Notes: generated by a model from the sequence alone, not told the origin. Shown: positions 15,589 to 24,694, counted from the first letter of the stretch. The stretch: 64,000 nt of DNA from Luteibaculum sp964627445 (GCA_964627445.1 CAZVJF010000009.1:1-64000); one strand, 5' to 3'. Numbers and translations: made by a program.

Positions 15589-15770
15589 TCGTCTTTATCT
15601 AAATCAAAGGGTTTGGTGCCGGGCTGGCGCTGCTGCTTGCCTTTTTTCCTAAAGAAAACCAGGACAACGTACAAAACACACACTCCACAAATAAGCCACG
15701 GCCACATGGCGGCAAAGGTATTTGTTCTGGATGACAAGTAAATGCTGTAAAAGACAATAGTGATTTCCAT
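15585..15770 (-). CDS. small membrane protein
   Basis: 61 residues from the ATG at 15770; a longer frame could start at a TTG at 15863. One or two hydrophobic helices (MEITIVFYSIYL and MWPWLICGVCVLYVVLVFF) are followed by a short basic-then-acidic tail ending KPFDLDKDE. It overlaps hisS by 4 bp (ATGA). No function can be assigned. Confidence 0.5.
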   Translation of the reverse strand: MEITIVFYSIYLSSRTNTFAAMWPWLICGVCVLYVVLVFFRKKGKQQRQPGTKPFDLDKDE

Positions 15771-15977
15771 GAAGGAAAATGGTCTCCGAAATATGTATTG
15801 TACCCGCTTTAAACTGTAATAGGAGCTTCGCAAACTAAAAACGGATTTCACTCCAATCACCAAAAACGTATCTACTAACTGACTCCATTAGTAAACATCT
15901 CAATATAAATTCGATCAATTAATCATTTATCATTATCTTGTATTGAATTACAAATCCAACATATTCTAAAATCCATT

Positions 15978-17690
15978 ATGCATTTCACAAAAGGACTTTT
16001 AGTTGTACTCTCCATATTTCTCATTTCCCTTTCCATAAAGGGCCAAAACGAATTTATCACTGTGTGGTATCTACCACTGGCTGAGGGAAGTGGGAAAGAC
16101 TCTATTTCGTTTAGATGCACATCAAACGCTGATTCTATTGCCTTTTCTTGGGAGGAAATAGGAGGAAATAATGCAAGCGGAACAGGCAAGTTTGCCCCAT
16201 CAGAGACCGCAATAGGTTTAAAGTTTACAGGGGTTGACGAAAATGCTCGCGTTTCTCTCCACATACTCACGCCTGAAGGCAAAAATATCCATAACATCTC
16301 TTTTCAAGGCATTGATGCAGATCGCTTAATTGATGTTTCTAGCTGGGGAAATAACATTTGGGGATCTATGGCAGAAATGTTTGCTGGTTGCTCATACCTA
16401 ACAACGTTTTCAGCTACCAACGTCCCTCTTCTTGGGGAAAATTGCAGTTTTCGGGAAATGTTTGCGGGGGCCGTTTCATTTAACGGGAATATTAACTCGT
16501 GGGATGTTTCAACCGTACTTAATATGGACAAGATGTTTTCTTATGCTACATCTTTTAACCAACCATTGAACTCTTGGGATGTATCCTCAGTAACCAATAT
16601 GCAGGATTTGTTCGAGGATGCAGAAAGCTTTAACCAACCCCTTGATAACTGGGACGTATCTTCAGTAACCAATTTGATACAAACATTTTATGGAGCAAAG
16701 TCTTTTAACCAGCCTTTGAGTACTTGGGATGTTTCATCGGTAAGGGGAATGCAAGGTATGTTTCAAAATGCTTTATCCTTCGACCAGCCTTTAAATATCT
16801 GGAATGTAACATCCGTTACAAGTATGCAAAACATGTTTAAGGGTGCATCGTCCTTTAACCAAACCTTACAGGACTGGGATGTTTCCTCCGTAACTAACAT
16901 GGAAAGCATGTTTGAAGAGGCAACAGCATTTAACAAGCCCTTAAATGATTGGGATGTTTCTTCAGTAAGCAATATGGAAAACATGTTTAAAAAAGCAGCA
17001 ACATTTAACCAGCCGTTAAACTCCTGGGATGTTACTCGAATAACTACCATGCGCAGCATGTTTGAAGAAGCAACAGCATTTAATCAACCATTAAATTCAT
17101 GGGAGCTTTCTTCCGTCATTACAATGTATCGTATGTTCAATGATGCTATCTCTTTTAATCAGCCTTTAGACGAATGGGAATTACCAAGCCTACTTCCTGA
17201 AGGCTATTCTTTGGGGCTATCTTTGGATCGCTCAGGAATCAGTTGCGAAAACTACGGTAAAACCCTAATTGGATGGGCCTACAACGAAAACACTGGTAAC
17301 AATATTTCTCTCTATGTTCGTGATATGAAATATGACCAGTATACTCAGAGTCCGCGAAACCTACTTATTGCAAAAGGTTGGCGCATTTTTGGCGACAGTC
17401 TAACTGACAGAAATTGCCTAACTAATTCAACTGTAATTGAAACAAAAGGCAAGCAGATCCGCACAGAGCTGGTGATATTCCCAAATCCAGGCAATGACAT
17501 TATTCACATTGGTGGCAATGAAAAAATTTCCGAGCTAACTATTTTCAGTGTCTCTGGTAAACGGGTTGAAGTGGAATCTCAAAACAATAAAAATTTATTT
17601 GATGCCAGTACACTGGCAGAAGGTATCTACCTAATAAACGTAACATACCAGAACGGATTTGTTGCTCAATCCAAATTCATAAAACAGTAA
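15978..17690 (+). CDS. BspA-like repeat surface protein with T9SS sorting domain
   Basis: 570 residues. A signal peptide ends around SIKGQ (residues 20-23). From about residue 168 ten tandem 25-residue repeats of the DUF285/BspA type follow, with consensus FNQPLnsWDVSSVTNM..MF. The last 75 residues, from ELVIFPNPGNDIIHI to the terminal KFIKQ, form a type A T9SS sorting domain, so the product is exported and probably attached to the surface. BspA proteins bind host or matrix proteins in pathogens; here the ligand is unknown. It stands alone and converges on ettA with a shared terminator. Confidence 0.88.
   Translation: MHFTKGLLVVLSIFLISLSIKGQNEFITVWYLPLAEGSGKDSISFRCTSNADSIAFSWEEIGGNNASGTGKFAPSETAIGLKFTGVDENARVSLHILTPEGKNIHNISFQGIDADRLIDVSSWGNNIWGSMAEMFAGCSYLTTFSATNVPLLGENCSFREMFAGAVSFNGNINSWDVSTVLNMDKMFSYATSFNQPLNSWDVSSVTNMQDLFEDAESFNQPLDNWDVSSVTNLIQTFYGAKSFNQPLSTWDVSSVRGMQGMFQNALSFDQPLNIWNVTSVTSMQNMFKGASSFNQTLQDWDVSSVTNMESMFEEATAFNKPLNDWDVSSVSNMENMFKKAATFNQPLNSWDVTRITTMRSMFEEATAFNQPLNSWELSSVITMYRMFNDAISFNQPLDEWELPSLLPEGYSLGLSLDRSGISCENYGKTLIGWAYNENTGNNISLYVRDMKYDQYTQSPRNLLIAKGWRIFGDSLTDRNCLTNSTVIETKGKQIRTELVIFPNPGNDIIHIGGNEKISELTIFSVSGKRVEVESQNNKNLFDASTLAEGIYLINVTYQNGFVAQSKFIKQ
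16479..17225 (+). repeat. ten 75-bp coding repeats
   Basis: The BspA-type repeat units are 25 codons each, so the DNA shows a tandem 75-bp period. The units are diverged at the nucleotide level but keep the WDVSSVTNM core. Divergence grows toward both ends, and the last unit reads WELPSL. Confidence 0.85.
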
Positions 17691-17719
17691 CTGTTTCCGA
17701 AAACATTTAAAGGATCGAG

Positions 17720-17760
17720 AGACTTGCGCCCGGTAGAGCTCGGTGTCGGATTGCAAGTCT
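17720..17760. repeat. inverted repeat, possible degenerate REP
   Basis: AGACTTGC (17720-17727) and GCAAGTCT (17753-17760) form an 8-bp perfect dyad with a 25-nt loop. The loop contains GAGCT and GGATTGCAAG, similar to parts of the REP-like copies at 411-431 and 28199-28217. The relation is uncertain. Confidence 0.35.
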
Positions 17761-17773
17761 AGATTTACCAACT

Positions 17774-17800
17774 AAAAAATCCCGCCTAGGCGGGATTTTT
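17774..17800. terminator. bidirectional terminator
   Basis: The palindrome ATCCCGCCTAGGCGGGAT (17779-17796) is flanked by A and T runs on either side. It lies between the convergent BspA-like gene and ettA and can end both transcripts. Confidence 0.85.
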
Positions 17801-17830
17801 CTTTACATATATGATGAGTACTGTAAAATA

Positions 17831-19516
17831 TTACCGTGTCAATTTCTTGTACTTCACTCGGGTAGGTCTGTCCATGCCCTTGCGCTTGCGGTAGTTGGCC
17901 TCATATTCAGTATAGCTACCTTCAAAGAAGTAGGCCTCGGAGTTGCCTTCAAAGGCGAGAATGTGCGTACAGATTCGGTCTAAGAACCAACGGTCGTGGC
18001 TAATAACCACGGCACAACCGGCAAAGCTCTCTATCCCTTCCTCCAAAGCACGGATGGTGTTTACATCCAAGTCGTTGGTAGGCTCATCCAGTAAAAGCAC
18101 GTTGGCCTCGGTTTTTAGAGTCATGGCCAGGTGCAGGCGGTTGCGTTCTCCACCCGAAAGCACCTTAATTTTCTTGCTTTGGTCGGGCCCCTGGAAATTA
18201 AAGCGCGAAACGTAAGCCCGTGAGTTAATGGACTTCCCTCCGATCTCAATAATCTCGTTTCCACCCGAAACCACTTCCCAAACGGTTTTTTCAGGATCAA
18301 GCTCCTCGTGGGTTTGATCCACATACCCGAGCTCTACCGTTTCACCAATAGTAACATTTCCGGTATCGGGCGTTTCTTCGCCCATAATCATGCGAAACAT
18401 GGTGGTTTTCCCCGCACCGTTGGGACCAATTACCCCCACAATGCCTGCAGGAGGTAATTTAAACTCCATATTTTCAAACAACAACCGATCATCATAAGCT
18501 TTGGATACCCCGGTAAATTCTACCACCTCGTTCCCCAAACGCGGACCGTTGGGAATGGGAATCTCCAGGTGCGCTATTTGCTCCTTATCCTGTTGGGAAA
18601 GTAGTTGCTCATAATTATTTAAACGCGCTTTGGATTTGGCCTGGCGCCCTTTAGCTCCTTGACGCACCCAGTCGAGCTCGCGTTCCAGTACTTTTCTACG
18701 CTTGGATGCGGTTTTCTCTTCTGCGGCCAGGCGCTTGGATTTTTGATCCAGCCAAGAAGAGTAATTCCCTTTCCATGGAATGCCTTCTCCACGATCGAGC
18801 TCTAATATCCAGCCCGCAATATTGTCTAAGAAATAACGGTCGTGCGTTACGGTAATCACGGTACCCTCGTATTGCTCTAAGTGTTGCTCTAACCACGATA
18901 CCGACTCGGCATCCAAGTGGTTGGTGGGCTCATCCAATAGCAGTACATCGGGTTTTTGCAGTAGCAAGCGGCACAATGCCACGCGTCTGCGCTCTCCACC
19001 GGATAGGTTGGTTACGGGGCTATCGCCATCGGGACAACGCAGAGCATCCATGGCGATATCCAGCTTGGTATCGAGTTCCCAGGCTTCGTAGCGATCGATA
19101 AGGTCTTGCAGCTCGGCCTGGCGATCGATGAGCTTCTGCATTTTGTCGGGGTCGTTGAGCACGTCTTCATCGGCAAAGCGGTTGTTTACTTCTTCGTACT
19201 CGTTGAGCACATCTACAATGTGCTGCACGCCCTCTTGCACAATTTCCTTTACGGTTTTGTTGTCATCGAGCTGGGGTTCCTGTGGAAGATATCCTACCGA
19301 GTATCCATCGGACCATGCTACCTCACCGCGGTAATCTTTATCTAACCCAGCAATTATCTTGAGTACGGTAGATTTACCCGAACCATTGAGACCAATGACC
19401 CCAATTTTAGCTCCGTAAAAAAAGGAGAGGTAAATATCCTTTAGAATCTGTTTTCCTTGCGGTGTGTCCTTGCACACCTTTACCATGGAAAAAATTACTT
19501 TTTTATCGTCTGACAT
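17831..19516 (-). CDS. ettA: energy-dependent translational throttle protein (ABC-F)
   Basis: 561 residues with two ABC ATPase domains and no membrane segment. Walker A motifs are GLNGSGKST and GPNGAGKTT; signatures are LSGGERRRVAL and LSGGERNRLHL; Walker B motifs are LLLDEPTNHLD and LLLDEPTNDLD. Between the domains lies the basic linker with KRRKVLERELDWVRQGAKG. Length and the EttA-type arm match the E. coli protein of 555 residues. It binds the ribosomal E site and tunes translation according to energy state. A promoter-like TACCTTTG stands 20 nt upstream of the ATG. Confidence 0.93.
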   Translation of the reverse strand: MSDDKKVIFSMVKVCKDTPQGKQILKDIYLSFFYGAKIGVIGLNGSGKSTVLKIIAGLDKDYRGEVAWSDGYSVGYLPQEPQLDDNKTVKEIVQEGVQHIVDVLNEYEEVNNRFADEDVLNDPDKMQKLIDRQAELQDLIDRYEAWELDTKLDIAMDALRCPDGDSPVTNLSGGERRRVALCRLLLQKPDVLLLDEPTNHLDAESVSWLEQHLEQYEGTVITVTHDRYFLDNIAGWILELDRGEGIPWKGNYSSWLDQKSKRLAAEEKTASKRRKVLERELDWVRQGAKGRQAKSKARLNNYEQLLSQQDKEQIAHLEIPIPNGPRLGNEVVEFTGVSKAYDDRLLFENMEFKLPPAGIVGVIGPNGAGKTTMFRMIMGEETPDTGNVTIGETVELGYVDQTHEELDPEKTVWEVVSGGNEIIEIGGKSINSRAYVSRFNFQGPDQSKKIKVLSGGERNRLHLAMTLKTEANVLLLDEPTNDLDVNTIRALEEGIESFAGCAVVISHDRWFLDRICTHILAFEGNSEAYFFEGSYTEYEANYRKRKGMDRPTRVKYKKLTR

Positions 19517-19535
19517 GCTTCAATCTTTGCGAGCG

Positions 19536-19543
19536 CAAAGGTA
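19536..19543 (-). promoter_or_regulatory. ettA promoter -7 element
   Basis: TACCTTTG on the minus strand matches TAnnTTTG. No clear TTTG is seen at the -33 distance. The predicted start would give a 5' leader of about 15 nt. Confidence 0.5.
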
Positions 19544-19571
19544 ATTAAGTTGGCAGCATTACCATGAAACG

Positions 19572-19600
19572 AAAAAACCCGCCCGAAGGCAGGTTTTTTT
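19572..19600 (-). terminator. terminator with UUCG loop
   Basis: On the minus strand AACCTGCC pairs with GGCGGGTT (one G-U) around a TTCG tetraloop and is followed by a T-run. On the plus strand the same site has a C-A mismatch, so it serves the minus-strand hydrolase gene ending at 19625. Confidence 0.85.
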
Positions 19601-19624
19601 CTTGGCACTACTGTTATGCTCGTA

Positions 19625-20458
19625 TTATAAATGTTTGGAGATAAACGCCACCGATTTCACAAACGCGGCAGCCGCAAATTTCTCGTTGTACTCTTTGTTG
19701 CTGGGGTTGGCAAAAGCGTGTACGGCATCGTACCAGTGAATTTCAATGTCTTTCTCCAGGGCACGCATGCGATCTTCAAAAGTGTCTACCAAATCGTGGG
19801 TAATCCAGGTATCTTGTTCGGCAAAAAAGCCCAAAACGGGTGCCTGTATTTGTGCCAGGCGATCGGGGTCTTTCTCGGGCATACCATAGTACATTACGCA
19901 GGCTTCCACATTGTCTTTGCCTTGCATAGAGGCTTGTAGGGACCAACCGCCCCCAAAACACCAACCTATAGTAGCCACCTCGGCATCGGCTTCTGCATAG
20001 GCAAAAGCACCATCGATAATGGCGCGTATGCGCTCTTCCTTGGCATTTTGCATCAACTGGCCCGCTTTTTCTGCGGTAACCGCGGTTTTGCCATCGTAGA
20101 GGTCAATAGCGAGTACATTCACATCTTCGCCCAGCGCCTCAAACAATTTCTCGGACTCTTTTTTGATGTGCGCGTTGAGTCCCCACCACTCGTGAAAAAC
20201 AAACAAAAACTTGTTGGTTTTTCCATTGGCGGGTATCAAATAGCCATTAGCAGGCTTATCTCCGGCCACCTTAAATTTAATATTGGTACCACTTTTAAGA
20301 AGCACGGGCTCTTCGCTGTTGTAACCATGACCGGCTACAAACTCGGCATCGTTGCCCAGCATAGCAAAGGCGTTGTTGCTCGATCGCTCGCAACAACTTT
20401 GGCCGTGTACTAGCGTTAGCGAAAAAAGAAAAATAAAAAGGGATAACAGTCTCATCAT
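19625..20458 (-). CDS. secreted dienelactone hydrolase family protein
   Basis: 277 residues with an N-terminal signal peptide (to about LVHGQ, residue 20), so it is periplasmic or exported. The alpha/beta-hydrolase core shows the oxyanion-region FVFHEWWGLN, the nucleophile elbow GWCFGGGWS with Cys as nucleophile, Asp in AEQDTWI and His in AVHAFANPS. This is the Cys-Asp-His triad of the dienelactone hydrolase family. The natural substrate is unknown. Transcription probably ends at the UUCG hairpin 25 nt downstream. Confidence 0.88.
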   Translation of the reverse strand: MMRLLSLFIFLFSLTLVHGQSCCERSSNNAFAMLGNDAEFVAGHGYNSEEPVLLKSGTNIKFKVAGDKPANGYLIPANGKTNKFLFVFHEWWGLNAHIKKESEKLFEALGEDVNVLAIDLYDGKTAVTAEKAGQLMQNAKEERIRAIIDGAFAYAEADAEVATIGWCFGGGWSLQASMQGKDNVEACVMYYGMPEKDPDRLAQIQAPVLGFFAEQDTWITHDLVDTFEDRMRALEKDIEIHWYDAVHAFANPSNKEYNEKFAAAAFVKSVAFISKHL

Positions 20459-20509
20459 TAAGGGGTTTAGGGTTTTTGTTTGGTTATCCCCTAAGATTAA
20501 AAAACTTCT

Positions 20510-21295
20510 TTATAAAGAATTATAAATGGCCGTTTCCATTGAATCTGAAATGGTACTGTACACGGAAACGTCTTTAAACTTATAGCGACCCCGATCCAGA
20601 GAAATCTTTATTCCATTAAACTCCTGGTAGTTCTCAAACGGACTTACAATGGCGGGCACCGAATCGCTAGCATTGGCGTAATACTCCCACTGCTCTACCA
20701 TGTAGGTATCTGGGTTTACGTACGCCACGTAAGCGTTCTCTGGGGTTTCTCCCACCTCTTCGAAGGTGAGACGTAGCTTGTGGCAGTTTACCGTGTCCAA
20801 GGTTTGGCCTACGCCAGCGTATTTTAAGGTTACGCCACTATCTTTTAGCTTAAACGGAAAAACCAGCCAGTACATATCGTTGATCTCCATGGCTTGGGCC
20901 ACGTCTAAAAACTTAGCCAAGCTATCGGGATGGGTTTGCTCCTCGCCATAGATAAATACGCGGGCGCTGTCTTGGTTAAAATCGGCCAACACTTTAAAGT
21001 CGGTACGGCTGGATGTAATACGCGCTCTTTTTCCGATGCGGTCTACAAACAAATCGCGCGCACCAAAAAAGTTAAATTCAAAAAAGCGTGCGGTGTCCCA
21101 TGCTTGTTTTCCCCCCATGGCTAAGGAAACACTATCGGCAATGGCTATGGCCATGGAATCGGATGCCGCTTCGTTAAAACCCGGACTCGCTGGAATGACA
21201 TTGCTTTCGGGCTGTTTTTCGGTTGTTCCTTCTGATGATGTGCACGCTACAGCTGTTGCAGCTAGAGCGGCTAAAATGATATAAAATTTACGCAC
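20510..21295 (-). CDS. hypothetical lipoprotein (DUF6503-like)
   Basis: 261 residues. Lipobox AVAC puts the lipid-modified Cys at residue 18. The mature domain is made of beta strands such as FFEFNFFGARDLFV and VFIYGEEQTH, with HKLRLTFEEV and a late YVNPDTYMVEQWEYY, in the style of LolA/DUF6503-type lipoproteins of Bacteroidota. It overlaps the rimK stop by 8 bp and is the last gene of that operon. Function unknown; lipid or lipoprotein handling is only a guess from fold resemblance. Confidence 0.65.
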   Translation of the reverse strand: MRKFYIILAALAATAVACTSSEGTTEKQPESNVIPASPGFNEAASDSMAIAIADSVSLAMGGKQAWDTARFFEFNFFGARDLFVDRIGKRARITSSRTDFKVLADFNQDSARVFIYGEEQTHPDSLAKFLDVAQAMEINDMYWLVFPFKLKDSGVTLKYAGVGQTLDTVNCHKLRLTFEEVGETPENAYVAYVNPDTYMVEQWEYYANASDSVPAIVSPFENYQEFNGIKISLDRGRYKFKDVSVYSTISDSMETAIYNSL

Positions 21296-22193
21296 CTACT
21301 TTGTCGGTTTTGGGTTTGCTAATGGCTTGTTTCTCGATGTACTTTACTATGCTTCCGGCTATGTCTTTACCGGTGGCTTTTTCTATGCCCTCCAATCCAG
21401 GCGAAGAATTTACTTCCAGCACCAAGGGGCCACGGCTCGAGGGTAGCATATCCACCCCCGCCACATTTAAGCCCATGGCTTTGGCCGCTTTAATGGCTAT
21501 ATCTTTTTCTTGCTTCGTTAATTTGATGGCTTCTGCTGTTCCTCCGCGGTGTAGGTTGGAACGGAATTCTCCCTCGGCTCCCTGGCGCTTCATAGCACCT
21601 ACTACTTTACCATTCACTACAAAAGCGCGAATATCCGATCCACCCGCTTCCTTAATAAACTCCTGGATAAGAATATCGGCATTCAAACCGTAAAACGCTT
21701 CGAGCACTGAGGTGGCTGCTTTGCGCGTTTCCGCTAAAACTACACCGATGCCCTGCGTTCCAGACAAAAGCTTAATGACCAAAGGCGCCCCGCCTATTTG
21801 TTCTACGATGGTATCAATGTAACGCGGGTGACTGGCAAACACGGTTTTGGGAATGGGCACCCCGTACTTGGAGAAAATCTGCACACTGCGCAGTTTGTCT
21901 CTCGAGCGCACGATGGATATGGATGGATTGACCGCAATTTTTCCCATCATTTCAAATTGACGCACCACAGCCGTGCCGTAATGCGTTACCGAAGAACCGA
22001 TACGCGGAATAACCGCATCGACATCCGACAAGCTTTTGCCGCGGTACAGCACCTGCGGGTTGGCACCTTCGGCCACCAGCGCACAGCGAATGTGGTCTAC
22101 AACCATAGCCTCGTGTCCTGCCTTTTCAATGGCCTCTACCAACCTCGAGGTAGAATATAGTTTGGGGTTTCTGGATAAAACAGCAATCTTCAT
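21288..22193 (-). CDS. rimK: RimK-type ATP-grasp ligase
   Basis: 301 residues, the normal length for RimK. An N-terminal pre-ATP-grasp domain (IAVLSRNPKLYST, AVIPRIGSSVTHYG) is followed by the ATP-grasp core with PLVIKLLSGTQGIGV and the metal-binding LVLEVNSSPGLEGIE. E. coli RimK adds glutamates to the C-terminus of ribosomal protein S6; whether S6 is the target here cannot be seen. It overlaps the upstream rimB-like gene by 4 bp (ATGA) and the downstream lipoprotein by 8 bp. Confidence 0.9.
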   Translation of the reverse strand: MKIAVLSRNPKLYSTSRLVEAIEKAGHEAMVVDHIRCALVAEGANPQVLYRGKSLSDVDAVIPRIGSSVTHYGTAVVRQFEMMGKIAVNPSISIVRSRDKLRSVQIFSKYGVPIPKTVFASHPRYIDTIVEQIGGAPLVIKLLSGTQGIGVVLAETRKAATSVLEAFYGLNADILIQEFIKEAGGSDIRAFVVNGKVVGAMKRQGAEGEFRSNLHRGGTAEAIKLTKQEKDIAIKAAKAMGLNVAGVDMLPSSRGPLVLEVNSSPGLEGIEKATGKDIAGSIVKYIEKQAISKPKTDKVGA

Positions 22194-22597
22194 GAATCTT
22201 TTTTCTGGTATATGTTTTTCTGAGCTACATCGACTACAAACTTGCCGCGCAAGAATTTTTTTCCCAGCAATATAGGATAGGTCATGCGGTTTCGGTTGGT
22301 GAGGGTAAACGTGGTTTTGTAATTTTTTCCGCCAACGCGTACGGTGAGCTTCACTGCGTAGCGCACTTCAGAGCTACCGTTGGAACTGGTTACCTTCTTT
22401 TTTCGGAATTCCTCAAAGCGAAAAGGGCCGGCACCGGCTAACCAAGCATAGAGCACCTCTTCATCGTCCTCCTTTTTTACCCGAATGCGGGTAGCGTGTA
22501 TGGAAGAGCTGTCGGCTCCTGTATCCACCTTGGCATTTATTTTTCGCAGATGATGGAAAGGGAAATCCACCTGCTCTGCTCTACCTATGACTCTCAT
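22190..22597 (-). CDS. RimB-like putative ATP-dependent zinc protease
   Basis: 135-residue member of the family often named putative ATP-dependent zinc protease (PF05618). The key motif is KVDTGADSSSIHA near residues 23-35, which looks like a retropepsin Asp-Thr-Gly active site. Later segments PILLGKKFLRGKF and GGKNYKTTFTL fit the family. These proteins are usually encoded beside RimK-type ligases and are thought to act on the same peptide or protein product. Here the two genes overlap by 4 bp, strengthening that link. Confidence 0.85.
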   Translation of the reverse strand: MRVIGRAEQVDFPFHHLRKINAKVDTGADSSSIHATRIRVKKEDDEEVLYAWLAGAGPFRFEEFRKKKVTSSNGSSEVRYAVKLTVRVGGKNYKTTFTLTNRNRMTYPILLGKKFLRGKFVVDVAQKNIYQKKDS

Positions 22598-22690
22598 GGC
22601 ATTGTAAAGTTGTGGCCCAAAGTAAGGCTATAAATAGGCAGCATAAAAATTACCACTCATAAAATTCCAACACCTTTCGTGTAAATATGG

Positions 22691-22709
22691 TACTTTGTAT
22701 TGCATAGTA
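22691..22709. promoter_or_regulatory. candidate PadR operator
   Basis: TACTTTGTATTGCATAGTA is an imperfect dyad with 7 of 9 positions symmetric. It overlaps the -33 region of the padR promoter and lies between the divergent rimB-like and padR genes. PadR regulators commonly repress their own gene from a dyad in this position, so autoregulation is a reasonable inference. Confidence 0.4.
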
Positions 22710-22731
22710 CATTCTTTTGCCCTTATATTTG
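22700..22731 (+). promoter_or_regulatory. padR-pspC promoter
   Basis: TATATTTG (22724-22731) matches TAnnTTTG, with a TTG at 22700-22702 spaced 21 nt upstream. The predicted start gives a 5' leader of about 25 nt before the padR ATG. Confidence 0.6.
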
Positions 22732-22760
22732 CCTAACACAATACCTTAACAAGCAAGCAT

Positions 22761-23096
22761 ATGAAAATAGAGAACGCCAAAGCGCAGATGAGGAAAGGGG
22801 TATTGGAGTATTGCATTATGGCCATTTTAGGACGGAAGGAATGTTACACCAACGAAATAATTCAAGAGCTTAAAGAGGCCAAGCTCATAGTAGTAGAGGG
22901 CACCTTGTACCCACTACTTACCCGGCTAAAAAACTCCAAACTCCTCACCTACCGTTGGGAAGAAAGCAAGTCTGGCCCACCGCGCAAATACTACAGCCTT
23001 ACCGATGAAGGCCACGAATTTCTCCGAGAACTAGACACAACCTGGGACGAACTTCAGAACGCAGTTTATAAAACGACCAAACGACTACAATCATGA
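22761..23096 (+). CDS. PadR-family transcriptional regulator
   Basis: 111 residues. A winged-helix DNA-binding domain of the PadR type is visible: KGVLEYCIMAILGRKECY, then LKEAKLIVVEGTLYPLLTRL, then the wing SGPPRKYYSLTDEGHEFL. The short form lacks the long C-terminal dimerisation domain of PadR-s1 proteins. The stop overlaps the start of the PspC gene by 4 bp (ATGA), a pairing common in Bacteroidota, so it likely controls that membrane protein and perhaps itself through the dyad at 22691. Confidence 0.92.
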   Translation: MKIENAKAQMRKGVLEYCIMAILGRKECYTNEIIQELKEAKLIVVEGTLYPLLTRLKNSKLLTYRWEESKSGPPRKYYSLTDEGHEFLRELDTTWDELQNAVYKTTKRLQS

Positions 23097-24694
23097 ATAA
23101 GACACTCAATATTAACCTGGCAGGCTTCTCCTTTACCATAGAGGAAGATGCTTACGACTCGCTCCAAACCTATTTGGAGGCCATCCGCTCCTTTTTGGCG
23201 AGCGAAGAAGACGTAGATGAAATTATTGCCGACATCGAGCGCAGAATTGCAGAGCTTATTCAAGAGCGTTTGGGCGACAACCGCGAGGTGGTAGAACAGG
23301 CCGATGTAGACCATATTATGGATGTACTGGGCGACCCCGAATATTTCCAAAGCGAGGATCCCGACCTGGATGCCGAAACGCAATACGAGCAACGCAAAAA
23401 GCGCAGAAAAGCACGCAAAATATTCCGCAACCCAGATAACCGTGTTATTGGTGGGGTGTGCGGTGGCTTGGGCTCCTACTTTAATATCGACCCCATCGTG
23501 TTTCGTTTGGCCTTTGTGATTGGCGTGTTGGCTTTTGGCGTGGGCTTTTTGCCATACATTATCCTTTGGGCCGTTATTCCAGAGGCTAAAACCACAGCCG
23601 AAAAGCTAGAGATGGAAGGCGAAGAGGTAAATGTGGAGAACATTAAAAACCGATTTCGCAAAGAGAGCCAAAACGTAAAAGACTCCTTTAACAACATCAA
23701 AAACGGGGTTAAAGGAGGAAGAAAATCTGAAGTGGCCGAAAACATCGGAAGCGCCTTAAATGAAATCCTGGCTTTTGCCGTAACCCTCATTAAAATGATT
23801 TGGGTGGTACTGAAAAAAGTACTGGGCGTAGCCGCCATTATTCTGGGAGCCGGATTCTTTATTGCTTCTATGGTTACTATTTTGGTGTTTTTCTTTGGTG
23901 CCAAGCACGATTACTTTGGACAACTAGGCGACCTCAGCAATTCGGAAATTGTGCGCATTTTCTTTGAAACGCCTGGAGATTTCAGCCTGATGGTACTCTT
24001 GGGCATCTTGTTTATCGTTGCCTTTGTTGCCTCGTTATTTTTGGCTGGATTTTCTGCCCTGGGTTTCAAGCTGCCCAGCAAAACAACCTTAGGCATTACC
24101 TTACCTACGGTGGTTATCGTATCGCTTATTGGGTTCTTAACCTTCCTGTTTTCCAACTTAAATTTTTACGAAAACCGGGGTAAAGTAACCGAGAAGGTCA
24201 TGCTAGAGACCTTTCCTTCCGATACCTTACACATGCATGCCAAGGAAGATATTTACTTCTCACCCGACCTTACGGGCCACCACAACAAGCATTTGGAGAT
24301 TTTAAGCTTGCGCGATGACGAGCTTATTTCTGGCCGCGTCATGGTGGATGTAGAGCAATCTTTAGACACCAACTGGTATGTGGTGGTAGAAAAATATGCC
24401 CGAGCAAAAACCTCGCGCGAAGCCCGAGAAAAAGCCAAAGGCATACGCTACCAATACCAGCAGCAATCGAACCGCGTTTCGTTTGACCCCACTTTTTCCT
24501 GGGACAAAAGCCTAAAATACCGTAGCCAAGAAGTGCGCGTAACCGTTATGGTTCCTAAGGGCAAGACCATTTACCTTGCCGATGGCACCGACCGCATTAT
24601 CTACGACATAGACAACGTAGAAAACGTGTACGATGGTCGCATGATTCAAAAATACTGGTTGATGAGCGAGGACGGACTTACCCTGGCCGAGTAA
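23093..24694 (+). CDS. PspC-domain envelope stress membrane protein
   Basis: 533 residues. The N-terminal 85 residues are a cytoplasmic helical region (NKTLNINLAGFSFTI, EIIADIERRIAELI). Around residues 115-165 is the PspC domain with RVIGGVCGGLGSYF and a first membrane pair. More hydrophobic segments follow near LIKMIWVVLKKVLG, LVLLGILFIVAFV and LPTVVIVSLIGFL. The C-terminal third is soluble beta-rich sequence ending in a DUF-type repeat of KGIRYQYQQ. PspC proteins sense membrane stress; partner proteins PspA and PspB are not encoded nearby. Confidence 0.85.
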   Translation: MNKTLNINLAGFSFTIEEDAYDSLQTYLEAIRSFLASEEDVDEIIADIERRIAELIQERLGDNREVVEQADVDHIMDVLGDPEYFQSEDPDLDAETQYEQRKKRRKARKIFRNPDNRVIGGVCGGLGSYFNIDPIVFRLAFVIGVLAFGVGFLPYIILWAVIPEAKTTAEKLEMEGEEVNVENIKNRFRKESQNVKDSFNNIKNGVKGGRKSEVAENIGSALNEILAFAVTLIKMIWVVLKKVLGVAAIILGAGFFIASMVTILVFFFGAKHDYFGQLGDLSNSEIVRIFFETPGDFSLMVLLGILFIVAFVASLFLAGFSALGFKLPSKTTLGITLPTVVIVSLIGFLTFLFSNLNFYENRGKVTEKVMLETFPSDTLHMHAKEDIYFSPDLTGHHNKHLEILSLRDDELISGRVMVDVEQSLDTNWYVVVEKYARAKTSREAREKAKGIRYQYQQQSNRVSFDPTFSWDKSLKYRSQEVRVTVMVPKGKTIYLADGTDRIIYDIDNVENVYDGRMIQKYWLMSEDGLTLAE

